A stretch of 64,000 nt of DNA from an uncultured Alistipes sp. GTDB taxonomy: Bacteria > Bacteroidota > Bacteroidia > Bacteroidales > Rikenellaceae. Positions within the stretch are counted from its first letter, which is position 1. The number at the start of each line of letters is the position of its first letter. The position numbers and the translations under genes are program-made. Shown piece by piece: positions 8,618 to 16,570 of this stretch. Where the stretch lies: positions 62,001-126,000 of the forward strand of contig CALUNG010000005.1 of assembly GCA_944321955.1 (NCBI GenBank), given 5' to 3'. The notes beneath the pieces were generated by a model that saw only the letters and a program-made list of their open reading frames with translations, searched no databases and was not told the origin of the DNA.

Positions 8618-9478
8618 TCATGGTTCGGCGCGGAGCGTTATGCCGAGTTCTGCATTGGTGCCTGCCGAGATGTTCACACGGTAGTTGCGCTGAACCGGTA
8701 TCTGGCTGAATGCGTATGCATATTCCGTGTCGCTGCTGCCGGGGGCTGTTGCCGCGAGGTTGAAGTCGACGGTGCGGACGCCCTCTTCGGCGGGAGCGAA
8801 GAGATAGGTGTACCACTGGAGCTGTTCGCCCGTTGCGGCGATCTCGACCGCGGCGGTCGAGACGGCTGTGGCCGAGCCGCTGACCGTACCCGTAAGGGCG
8901 TCGAATGCGACGGGCATGTCGGCGAATGTAGCCGTAACGGTGTGGATGCCTGTTTCGGCAGGGATAAATCCCGTTGCGACGTTCAGACGGCAGACGGCGC
9001 GGCGGAGAGTCGCGTTGACATCCTGCGACTTGTCGGCCACCACGTCGGCAACGGCGTAGAAGGCGTCATACTCCGCATCGCAGGCTGTAAGGTCTGTCGT
9101 GATGGCGTTAATGTTGCGCAGTCCGGCCGATGTATCGTAGTGCAGGTCGGTGTCGGCCGTAGCGCCGGCCTTGTCGGCCCAGAATACGAACCTGTAGCTG
9201 CGACCGGAGAGCAGGCTGGGTTCGAAATTGAATTTTCCGTTGGCGTCGGCCGCGGCTGTATATCGTTTGCCGGCGTTGTATGGAGTACCGTCGGCGTTGT
9301 ATATCTCGAGGATGCAACGGTCGGCCGTGACCGTTTCGTCGGCGCGTGTGAAGTTGTCGGCCACGGATGCCGAGATACGGATGCTGACCGTTTCTCCCTT
9401 TTGCGTCGGGCCGCAATCGTCGTTGCTGCATGCTGCGGCCAGCAGCAGCGAGCTTAACAATATGATGGATTTCTTCAT
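8618..9478 (-). CDS. Short fimbrillin-like lipoprotein without beta-helix, 286 aa
   Basis: Start taken at the ATG complement 9478 (MKKSIILL), which gives a lipoprotein signal ending at Cys17 (AAAC). The protein has the array's shared module alone: FTRAD at ~43-47, TADRCILEIYNADG, YRFVFWADKAG, LRRAVCRLNV, a YLFAPAEEG segment and the closing IPVQRNYRVNISAG strand, then it stops within about 13 residues. It is more diverged than the long paralogs and sits next to the FimB/Mfa2-like gene. It could be a shaft or adaptor subunit, or the ancestral form of the module; which is unknown. Confidence 0.85.
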   Translation of the reverse strand: MKKSIILLSSLLLAAACSNDDCGPTQKGETVSIRISASVADNFTRADETVTADRCILEIYNADGTPYNAGKRYTAAADANGKFNFEPSLLSGRSYRFVFWADKAGATADTDLHYDTSAGLRNINAITTDLTACDAEYDAFYAVADVVADKSQDVNATLRRAVCRLNVATGFIPAETGIHTVTATFADMPVAFDALTGTVSGSATAVSTAAVEIAATGEQLQWYTYLFAPAEEGVRTVDFNLAATAPGSSDTEYAYAFSQIPVQRNYRVNISAGTNAELGITLRAEP

Positions 9479-9504
9479 GGCAGTCTGGGTTTGGGTCATT
9501 CGTA

Positions 9505-10508
9505 TCAATCGGGCAGCGTAATGTTTATGTCGCCGTCGAATCCGGGGTCGATGCCAATGCCCGGTTCCTTGCGGTTGGTCAGGTATTCGCCGCGGATGAT
9601 TGTGGTCTTGCCTCGTTCGATTGGCACGTTGATGCCGGAGTAGACGTTGAGCAGGGTATTGTCCTTGTCATAGACTTCGAGCGAGAGGTTTACCTGCGAG
9701 GTCTGGCCGTTGACGAAGATGTAGTCGAATCCGAGCGATGCTTCGGTATCGGACTGGGCACGATGTCGGCACGGAACGACACTTCGGTTTCGGCCTTGTT
9801 CGGCAGTCCGGTGTAGGCGTTGTATCTGACGGGGTAGTAGAGGTCGTACTTCCAGAGTACGTAGTAGTCCTCCCACTGCCAGAGATCGACGCGCGAGCCT
9901 TCGCCCTTTTGTTCGAGGCGTGTCATTTCGTGCTTGATGAACTCTTCGACGTCGGTACTTATCACCTCGACGCTGCCCATTGGGCTCGACATCAGTTGTG
10001 TCACTTCGCCGTGCGAGAACCACTTGTCCGAGGTGATGTCGAGGTCGAAACGAGCCTCATAGCTCTCCTTGGCATCGGTGTTGCCGGGGTATTGGCCGTC
10101 GAAACCGACATTCGAGAGGTCGTCGAGCCTGTAGATCGAACCTGTTCCGTCGGTGTCGCGGGCGGCGACTGCGAAAGCCACGCACCTGTATTTGCCTGCG
10201 GGGAGTTTTTCATCGAGCTGGATTGTGGCCGAGCCGTTTGCGTCCTTTACTGCACCAACTTCACGACGGATCAGCGGTTGCGGGCCGAAATCGTCGCGGT
10301 GAATCTCCACGATGAAGTACATGCAGTCGAAGCTCTCCTCGTTGCGTGTTCCGAGGATCGAGCTGTGGGTGAACGCGGGCGAGGTAGTCAACGTTATTCT
10401 GGTATCGACCAGCGTGGGATCTATCTCGTCGGACGGGTATTCGTGGACGCACGAGGCGGATGTTGCCAACACCGCCAGCGCCGCCAATGTTTTCAAAAGA
10501 TTCTTCAT
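9505..10508 (-). pseudogene. FimB/Mfa2-like fimbrial anchor lipoprotein, frameshifted
   Basis: The first frame starts at complement 10508 (MKNLLKTLAAL) with a lipoprotein signal ending at Cys20. It carries the FimB/Mfa2-type pattern: DCMYFIVEIHRDDFG, YRCVAFAVAA, LYYPVRYNAYTGL and VSFRADIV. Homology continues in the next frame as SDTEASLGFDYIFVNGQ, then VPIERGKTTIIRGEYLTN and IDPGFDGDINITLPD. The switch lies at about 9754-9761, where one missing base explains it; repair would give about 334 residues, a normal length for the family. Mfa2/FimB proteins anchor and limit fimbriae in the outer membrane. A sequencing error, a true null mutation or slippage cannot be told apart here. Confidence 0.8.
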
Positions 10509-10521
10509 ACCGCACCTCCGC

Positions 10522-11802
10522 TTATTTTATTCTGTATATCAGGGATATGCCACAACGTGTGACACCCCAGTAGTTTTTGGTCGAGGTGTCAAAACGCGTG
10601 CCGTTCTTGATATTGTAGTATGAGTTGTATCTGGTGTATATGTAGCCGGCACCTATGTTGAACTCCATTCCCCAGTGGTCGGAGAACTTGAGGGCGTAGC
10701 CGTAATCTATGCCGACGCCGTACATACCGTTGACATCCTGATATCGGGTGTTCTTGTCTACCGAGATGTTGAACTGACCGGCGGTGAGGTGAACGCCGAA
10801 GAAGTGGCCTTTCCATTCGGGTTTGAGCCAGTATCGTACCGAAGGCTGTACGGCCAGCGTACGGAAACGGTATGTGCGTGCCGTTGTCCAGCTGCTGTAA
10901 TAGATGGGGACGTCCACCGACCAGTGATCCGCGAAGCGGTATTCGGCTGCTACGTTTGCGACGACGAGGGCCCATGCCGGGATGTTGGTCTTGACGCTCC
11001 AGCGGCCCGATTCCCAGGAGTATTCGTCCTTTCGGGCTTGTGGTTGCGGGGCGGGAGTCGTTTCGGCTGCCGTCGTGGTCTGCAGCGTTTCGGTTTCGGC
11101 CGTAACGGCTGGCTCGGTGACAGGGGCCTGTTCCGTTGTGGGTTCCGCTGCCGGTGTCTGTTCCGTCGGTGTCAGTTCCGTCGCGGGTTCTGCTGCCGGG
11201 GTTTGCTGCACGGCCGTTTCGGGTTCGGCGGGCTGTTGTACGGGAGCCGCCGGCGTAGCCTCTACGGTTGTTTCGGCAGGTTGTTCCGTTACGGGCTCGG
11301 CCTGCTTTTCAGCTTCGGCGCGGCGTTGTGCTATAACCTCTTCTTTCTTGAGGAGCTTGACCATCGCCACGACATTGGCGTCACCATTGTATGCCTTGGT
11401 AAAGTTCTTGGTGACGTAGTACTCCTCCTTCATGCCCAGATTGGTTATGAAGTACGATTTGACCTGGCTGCTGCGGCTCTTGGCCATCTTGTAGTTGGAG
11501 TATTCGGTCTTGAACGAGGAACTGTAGCCGTTTACCGATATGAACATGTCGCCGTTTTCGATTTCGGTACGGTGCTGTTCGATCATTTCGGAAGCCTCCC
11601 TTATGGCATCCTCGTTACCGGCGTAAAAGAACATCGAAACTCGTGGAAAGAAATAGAACAGAATTTCCGATGTGGAGTCTGCCTTGAAAGTGGTCACGAC
11701 TTCCTCGCATTTTTCATCCGTTTCCGGACCCTGATCCGACGGTGCGGCGGCCGCTCCTGCTGCGATAAGCATGGAGAAGGTGAACGCCAATAGTTTACGC
11801 AT
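10522..11802 (-). CDS. DUF3575 outer-membrane protein with Pro/Thr/Glu linker, 426 aa
   Basis: Start chosen at complement 11802 (MRKLLAFTFSM), giving a signal peptide that ends near Ala20; the longer in-frame extension is AT-rich upstream DNA. Residues ~40-150 form an N-terminal domain with ISVNGYSSSF and LKKEE, of the kind found before DUF3575 domains. Residues 162-262 are a low-complexity Pro/Thr/Glu/Ala/Gln linker. Residues 267-426 match DUF3575: WSVKTNIPAWALV, RYWLKPEWKGHFFGVHL, GYALKFSDHWGMEFNIGAGY and a final GVTRCGISLIYRIK. This domain is common beside Bacteroidota fimbrial genes and is thought to be an outer-membrane barrel. It is the first gene of the fimbria-like run, 13 bases before the FimB-like gene. 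Confidence 0.85.
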   Translation of the reverse strand: MRKLLAFTFSMLIAAGAAAAPSDQGPETDEKCEEVVTTFKADSTSEILFYFFPRVSMFFYAGNEDAIREASEMIEQHRTEIENGDMFISVNGYSSSFKTEYSNYKMAKSRSSQVKSYFITNLGMKEEYYVTKNFTKAYNGDANVVAMVKLLKKEEVIAQRRAEAEKQAEPVTEQPAETTVEATPAAPVQQPAEPETAVQQTPAAEPATELTPTEQTPAAEPTTEQAPVTEPAVTAETETLQTTTAAETTPAPQPQARKDEYSWESGRWSVKTNIPAWALVVANVAAEYRFADHWSVDVPIYYSSWTTARTYRFRTLAVQPSVRYWLKPEWKGHFFGVHLTAGQFNISVDKNTRYQDVNGMYGVGIDYGYALKFSDHWGMEFNIGAGYIYTRYNSYYNIKNGTRFDTSTKNYWGVTRCGISLIYRIK

Positions 11803-12105
11803 AATTCTGTTTTTGATGTTTGGTGCAATAATACATAATATTTTTCTCAAAACAAACATTTTATGTTCTTTTGGATCCCCGTATGTGTGAAAAAAGGTCA
11901 ATTCGTGCATAAAAAAGTCCGTTTCGTTGATACAAACGGTCTTTTGGTGCTGAAAACAGGCTTTTAGAGTGTGTTAGAGGCGGGGTGATTGCATCAGTCA
12001 CCGCAATGTTAAAAAATTGTTAAGATTTTTTTCGACGGGATTGGATAACGTTGTTGCAGGTTTGCCTGTGGGTGCCTGAAAGTGGCCGTGTGCAGAGTTC
12101 GAAGG
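11803..12105. other. Intergenic region upstream of the fimbria-like run
   Basis: About 300 bases of AT-rich DNA with no credible gene. It carries a candidate promoter for the DUF3575 gene at 11826-11856 and, near 12000, a weak GGTGA/TCACC inverted repeat without a T-run. Confidence 0.6.
11826..11856 (-). promoter_or_regulatory. Candidate Bacteroidota promoter for the fimbria-like run
   Basis: On the minus strand TTTG (11853-11856) is followed after 19 bases by TATTATTG (11826-11833), one mismatch from TAnnTTTG. The spacing fits the known -33/-7 arrangement. The transcript would start about 15 bases before the ATG at 11802. Confidence 0.4.
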
Positions 12106-13317
12106 TCAACGTTTATGTTGCGGGACCATCGATGCGACTGTTGCGGCGCAGATGCACCATGCTGTCACGATGAACGAGAATCCGACCAAAAGAACATCGG
12201 ACCACATCAGTTCGACGGGATATTCGTTCGTGAGGAACGAATCGGCGGGGATTGTGATGATGCCGAAACGCTGCTGTATGAGACAGAGCGCGATGCCGAC
12301 GGCGAGGCCGGCCGTTCCGCCGATGCAGCAGACGAGCATGCCTTCGGCGGTGAAGATGCGGCGTATGAGTCGCGTATCGGCACCGAGGGCGCGGAGCGTG
12401 GCGATGTCGTCGCTCTTGTCGATGATGAGCATGACGAGCGAGCCGACGATCGAGAACGAAGCGATGACGAGCACCATCAGCGCTATGAGGAATATGCCCC
12501 ACTTTTCGTAACGCATTATGCGGTAGAGCGTAGCGTTCCGTTCGTCGCGTGTTTGGACCTTGAAGTCGCTGCCTGCGGCGCTTTGCACGGCGTTTTTGAC
12601 GCGGCCGTGGTCGGTGCCGTCGCTGCACCTTACAAGCAGGGCGGTGGCGCGTCCGGGGTAGTCGAAGAGGCGTTGGGCCAGCCGCAGCGAGGTTATGGCG
12701 TTGTTGCGGTCGGTCTCGGCGTCGATGGCGAAAGTTCCGGCCACGGGAAGCCTTTCGGAGGAGTATCCGTCGACGGGCAGCAGCGTCGAGAAGCTGTTGC
12801 GGCGGATGGCGTAGAGCCTCACGTCGTCGACCACGAACGAGTGTACCCCCAATGCATAGGCGAGGCCCTGTCCGAGGATAATGTTGTTGACATCTTCGCC
12901 GAGTTGCGGCTGGAAACGGCCGCTCTGCATCGTCTCGTCGACGGGCATAACTCTGGCGTAGTTGTCGTCGACGCCGCGTATGACGGCCGTGGTCTGGTTG
13001 CCGCGGTATTCGAGCAGGGCACCCTGCTCCACGGCGAACGATACGGCGGCCACGCCCTCGACGCGGTCGATGCCTTTGCTCCTCAGCGAGTCGATGTCGA
13101 AAGCCGAACCCTTTGCGGCCGAGACCGTTATGTCGGCGTCGTAAGCCGAGCAGAGTTGGCGTACCAGCGACTCGAAGCCGTTGAATACCGACAGCAGGAT
13201 GATCATGGCGGCGACGGGTACGGCCACGGCGGCCACGCTCACGCCCGAGATGATGTTGATGACCGAGCGCGAGTTGCGTGAGAAGAGGTATCGCCGTGCA
13301 AAGAGCCGCCAGAGCAT
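12106..13317 (-). CDS. LolE/FtsX-type ABC transporter permease, 403 aa
   Basis: An inner-membrane permease of the lipoprotein-releasing/MacB superfamily. It has an N-terminal membrane segment following RYLFSRNSRSVINIISGVSV (residues ~20-45), a large periplasmic domain (~50-265), and three C-terminal membrane segments (~272-300, ~320-345 and ~375-398). KSDDIATLRALGA is the cytoplasmic coupling motif typical of FtsX/LolCE proteins. In this family the permease works with a LolD-type ATPase to pull lipoproteins from the inner membrane; no ATPase gene is adjacent. It lies four bases after rbfA, at the end of the holB-folK run. LolC versus LolE assignment is not possible from one gene. Confidence 0.88.
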   Translation of the reverse strand: MLWRLFARRYLFSRNSRSVINIISGVSVAAVAVPVAAMIILLSVFNGFESLVRQLCSAYDADITVSAAKGSAFDIDSLRSKGIDRVEGVAAVSFAVEQGALLEYRGNQTTAVIRGVDDNYARVMPVDETMQSGRFQPQLGEDVNNIILGQGLAYALGVHSFVVDDVRLYAIRRNSFSTLLPVDGYSSERLPVAGTFAIDAETDRNNAITSLRLAQRLFDYPGRATALLVRCSDGTDHGRVKNAVQSAAGSDFKVQTRDERNATLYRIMRYEKWGIFLIALMVLVIASFSIVGSLVMLIIDKSDDIATLRALGADTRLIRRIFTAEGMLVCCIGGTAGLAVGIALCLIQQRFGIITIPADSFLTNEYPVELMWSDVLLVGFSFIVTAWCICAATVASMVPQHKR

Positions 13318-13321
13318 GGGG

Positions 13322-13666
13322 TTACTCCTCCTGTTTGAGCAGATGTTCGATGTTTTCGATGTATTCGAGCGAGTCGTCGATGAAGAACTCGATCTCGGGG
13401 ATGCTCTTTACCTGGTTCCGCATGCGGTTTCCGAGTGCATGTCGGATCTGGCGGGCATGTTCCCTGAGGGCTTCGAGTATTTCGTTGCTGCGTTCGAAGG
13501 GGAAGACGCTCACATATATCTTGGCATATCCGAAGTCGGGCGATACACGCACGGTGGTGACGGTGACCATTACGCCCTTGACCACGGGGGCCGCCTCCTT
13601 GGTGAAGATGTCGGCCATGTCGCGCTGAATCTGTCGCGCGATCTTCTGTTGACGTGTGTTTTCCAT
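13322..13666 (-). CDS. rbfA: Ribosome-binding factor A, 114 aa
   Basis: RbfA is a KH-fold protein that binds the 30S subunit late in 16S rRNA maturation. The sequence shows the family pattern: TRQQKIARQIQRDMADIF near the N-terminus, VMVTVTTVRVSPDFGYAKIYVSVF in the centre, and RHALGNRMRNQVKSIPEIEFFIDDSLEY towards the end. The start at complement 13666 (MENTRQQK) gives the usual length; the in-frame extension to 13747 runs into the neighbouring gene. It sits in a tight minus-strand run between the barrel protein and the LolE-like permease. Confidence 0.95.
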   Translation of the reverse strand: MENTRQQKIARQIQRDMADIFTKEAAPVVKGVMVTVTTVRVSPDFGYAKIYVSVFPFERSNEILEALREHARQIRHALGNRMRNQVKSIPEIEFFIDDSLEYIENIEHLLKQEE

Positions 13667-13683
13667 AGCGGTTATGAGTTTTG

Positions 13684-14475
13684 TCAGTCGAGACTGAATT
13701 TGAATGTTTCCTGATTCCTGTCGCGTTTGGGCCGTTTGACGCTCCACTCCCTGAAGCCTTCGCGGTTGAAGCGGAAGGCCACCTTGAAGCTGATCATCAG
13801 ATTGTCGACGGGCGAGCGCAGCGGCGTAAGGCTGAAGGGGTTTGCGTTCTGGTCGTCGAGACCGTTGTCATAGTACTTGTTGCGGTTGCGCATGATGTCC
13901 GAGAGTCCGAAGTAGTAGCGTGCGCGGAGTCCGAACTCAATCCTGCCCACGAGGAAGTCGATGCCGCCGCCTCCGGCCAGACCGTATTCGAGCCGGTTGT
14001 CGCGGGGCAGGAAGAAGTCGTAACGGCCGCTTGTTCCGGTCAGTTCGTTGGTGTATGTGGCGCTGATGTTGTATGTGAACGAGAGGGCCGCCTCGAGGTA
14101 TATTCTCACATGGTTCCTGAACATGTATGCATGGGGCTGCCACACGAGCGGAACGGTTATCGAGTTGACGTTGCGGGTGTAGTAGTGGTAGTCCTTCTTG
14201 TCCTCGTACATGTATGCGTCGGGCGAGTAGGAGAATCCCCTCTGCATGAACTCGACGTCGATGCCCACGGCGCCGACGAAGCGCGTGGGGGCGTAGTACC
14301 GCCACGACACGCCGCCCGTATATACGCCCCAGATGGCCTTGGTCTCCTGAGCCGGATAGAGGCGCGAGGTGGTCATTCCCCAGCCGCCGGTCACGCCGAG
14401 CGTGCTTTGTGCGGCGGCAACGGATGTCATTGCCACGGCCGCCACGGTTGCAAGTATTATTCTGAGCCTCTGCAT
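13684..14475 (-). CDS. PorT-like outer-membrane beta-barrel protein, 263 aa
   Basis: Start at complement 14475 (MQRLRIILATV) gives a cleavable signal peptide ending at AAAQ. The mature part alternates aromatic strands with loops: GVYTGGVSWRYYAP, GIDVEFMQRGFSY, VRIYLEAALSFTYNISA and EFGLRARYYFGLSDI. It ends with MISFKVAFRFNRE and a short basic tail. This matches the small 8-stranded outer-membrane barrel families of Bacteroidota, of which PorT/SprT (type IX secretion) is one member. A T9SS role is not shown and no other T9SS gene is in the window. It follows the Ig-like lipoprotein gene by five bases. Confidence 0.75.
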   Translation of the reverse strand: MQRLRIILATVAAVAMTSVAAAQSTLGVTGGWGMTTSRLYPAQETKAIWGVYTGGVSWRYYAPTRFVGAVGIDVEFMQRGFSYSPDAYMYEDKKDYHYYTRNVNSITVPLVWQPHAYMFRNHVRIYLEAALSFTYNISATYTNELTGTSGRYDFFLPRDNRLEYGLAGGGGIDFLVGRIEFGLRARYYFGLSDIMRNRNKYYDNGLDDQNANPFSLTPLRSPVDNLMISFKVAFRFNREGFREWSVKRPKRDRNQETFKFSLD

Positions 14476-14480
14476 GGTGG

Positions 14481-16553
14481 TTACTGGTTGAAAGTGTTGG
14501 TACGCAGCGAGGTGGCGCCGCCCAGAGCTCCGCCGAAGCCCATGCCGCCCATCTGGTTCTGGCCCTGGCCCTGATTGCGGTCGTTCTGGCCCTTGCCCTC
14601 CTTGAGTTTCTTCTGCCGCTCCTCCTCGAGTTTCTTGAGACGTTGCTCTTCGCGGTCGTCGAGCAGCTTGATGAGCGACTCCATGGTCACGGGTGCGAAG
14701 ATGCGCGACATGTCCATGTCGATCTCCATCTCCCAGTTGGCCTTGGTTACGAAGATGTCCTCGCCGTTGTCGTTGACGTATAGTTCCGAGCGTTCGGGCT
14801 GCCGCTGTTCGACGACGTTGCCCGAATCCCACTTGCCGTTGCCGTTGGCATCCTCTATTACGCGGAGCTTGATCTCGCCCGGCGAGACGTAGTTGAACTG
14901 CACCTTGCCCTGCGATACTCCCTTCTTCTCCTGCTGGAGGGTGCCCGTCGCGTTGGTCAGCTGCACGATGTATTTCGAGGTGTCACCCTCGCCCTTGTTC
15001 TTGACGTTGACGATAACCGTGGCGTACTTTTCGGGGTCGAGTGCCGTGTACGACCCCTGTATCGAGTCGTTCTGTTCGCCGGCCACGTTGGTGAAGCTTC
15101 CCGAAGGTATGAGCAGCTCGTATTTGAGCTTCTGTTTCCAGTCGGCCATGATGCGCCAGCGACGCATGTTGGCCGTGTCGCGCTCGAAGTGTACGGGTAT
15201 CTCGGTGCGTTCGCCCGTCTCGGCCACCTCGGCCAGACGCACGGCCGTGGAGTCGAACCTGACAAGCGGATAGTCGAAGTCGATTGTAAGGTGCTGTTCG
15301 GGATTTACGTCGCCCGTGGTCGCGAGCTTGAACTTGAAGGGGTTGGGCTTCTCGGGCGGGGTGTAGGTCTCGCCTGCGCGTTCGGCTCGTTCGCGCTCCT
15401 TCTCCTCCTTGAGGCGTTCGCGCTCCTCGTCCTTGGTCTCGATGTACTTCCATGCGAGCTTGAGCTCCTCGGTTGTACGTACGAGCTGGCGTATGGAGTC
15501 GTGCTTGTAGTATGTTATCTCGCCGCGGATGGTGTCGGGCAGGTCGGCCGCCGGAACGTTGAACCACAACGCCACCGTATCGCGTCCCACGGTCTGCGGG
15601 TCGTAGATGACCTTCTCCATTGGTATGCTGTCGAACCGTATGCTCTCGATGCGGGGATTGCGCGCCCCGAAGTAGAGCAACGCCTGATGGCAGTTCGGAC
15701 GCGAGCTCTCCTGCAGTATCTGACGCTTGAAGACGTCGTCGGTGAACATGCGGAAGTAGAGCTGCGGCTCGGCCGAGGGGTACATCCTGAGCGAATCGTA
15801 CCAGATGGCGAAATCGGGCAGTTCGGCCGGGTTGTACGTCCCCTCGAGGAATCCTATCTGGTCGGTACCGGCCTCGTACAGCTGGTTGCCGTTGGTATCC
15901 TCGAAGGCGTATATCCTGTAGGGTACGGGCTTGAGGTTCTGGGCGATGAATATTCCGTTGTTCTCGGCGCGGGCTATCACGTCGGGCTTGCGGTTGAACA
16001 TCGTGGAGTCGTAGCCGGGCGTGTCGGGCAGGCTGTCGGCGATGAAGAAGTAGATGAAGCTCTTGCTGACGCTGTCGGCCATGTAGCTGTCGGCCGTGTA
16101 GCCCGAGCAGACCAGCGAGTCGATCTCGTTGCCTGTCGAGAAGACGTAACGCGCCGCATGCAGCGGGTTACCCTCGTTGTTGTCGCAGATGGTACTGCCG
16201 AAGTTGAGGGCGTATGTGGTGTTTTCGCGCAGCGTGTCGCGTATCTGTATGGCCACGCCGCGGCCGCGGATCGTGAGCGTGGGTTTCTTCTTCATCGCGG
16301 GCGAGGTGAAGAACTCCTTGCTCTGGTCCTTTAGCTGCACGAATTCGTTGAATTCGATGTATATCTTGTTGCCCTTGAAGTTGGTCGTATAGTTGTCGGG
16401 CTCCATCAGCACGATGACCGGCGGGATGGTATCCTTGGGGCCTCCCTGCGGGGTCATGGTGCTTGCGCAGCGGCTGAACATGCCGCCGAAGAGCAGCAGC
16501 ACCGCTGCCGTGCGCAATATCCGCGCGTGATTGTCGTGTCGCTTGTCGTTCAT
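14481..16553 (-). CDS. Ig-like (Big_5 type) domain lipoprotein, 690 aa
   Basis: The signal peptide ends at Cys29 (FSRC) and is followed by TPQGGPKDTIPPVI, the usual start of a conserved Bacteroidota lipoprotein family with an N-terminal Ig-like domain (residues ~40-135, including GNKIYIEFNEFVQL and LRENTTYALNFGSTI). A second region (~200-250) has YRIYAFEDTNGNQLYEAG, and EIKLRVIEDANGNGKWDSG (~590) repeats this calcium-site-like pattern. Charged helical segments lie at ~370-395 and ~645-665, and the tail is Gly/Gln/Asn-rich. The family is widespread but has no assigned function. It sits in the folK-rbfA run. Confidence 0.8.
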   Translation of the reverse strand: MNDKRHDNHARILRTAAVLLLFGGMFSRCASTMTPQGGPKDTIPPVIVLMEPDNYTTNFKGNKIYIEFNEFVQLKDQSKEFFTSPAMKKKPTLTIRGRGVAIQIRDTLRENTTYALNFGSTICDNNEGNPLHAARYVFSTGNEIDSLVCSGYTADSYMADSVSKSFIYFFIADSLPDTPGYDSTMFNRKPDVIARAENNGIFIAQNLKPVPYRIYAFEDTNGNQLYEAGTDQIGFLEGTYNPAELPDFAIWYDSLRMYPSAEPQLYFRMFTDDVFKRQILQESSRPNCHQALLYFGARNPRIESIRFDSIPMEKVIYDPQTVGRDTVALWFNVPAADLPDTIRGEITYYKHDSIRQLVRTTEELKLAWKYIETKDEERERLKEEKERERAERAGETYTPPEKPNPFKFKLATTGDVNPEQHLTIDFDYPLVRFDSTAVRLAEVAETGERTEIPVHFERDTANMRRWRIMADWKQKLKYELLIPSGSFTNVAGEQNDSIQGSYTALDPEKYATVIVNVKNKGEGDTSKYIVQLTNATGTLQQEKKGVSQGKVQFNYVSPGEIKLRVIEDANGNGKWDSGNVVEQRQPERSELYVNDNGEDIFVTKANWEMEIDMDMSRIFAPVTMESLIKLLDDREEQRLKKLEEERQKKLKEGKGQNDRNQGQGQNQMGGMGFGGALGGATSLRTNTFNQ

Positions 16554-16570
16554 CTGTGTCGCTTAAGTTG

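Noticed and set aside
9505-10508. Two separate genes in the FimB/Mfa2-like region
   Set aside because: The two frames match successive parts of one family and join at one point; the second has no signal peptide or sensible start.
10675-11793. A Cys/Gly/Arg-rich plus-strand frame opposite the DUF3575 gene
   Set aside because: The repetitive Cys/Gly pattern comes from the complementary strand of the Pro/Thr/Glu linker; no signal or domain.
11990-12060. Inverted repeat near 12000 as terminator of the LolE-like gene
   Set aside because: The stem is only about five pairs and no T-run follows on the minus strand.
12082-13281. A 399-codon plus-strand frame opposite the LolE-like permease
   Set aside because: Composition is low-complexity Asp/Glu/Arg/Val, as expected of an antisense reading; the permease on the other strand is well supported.
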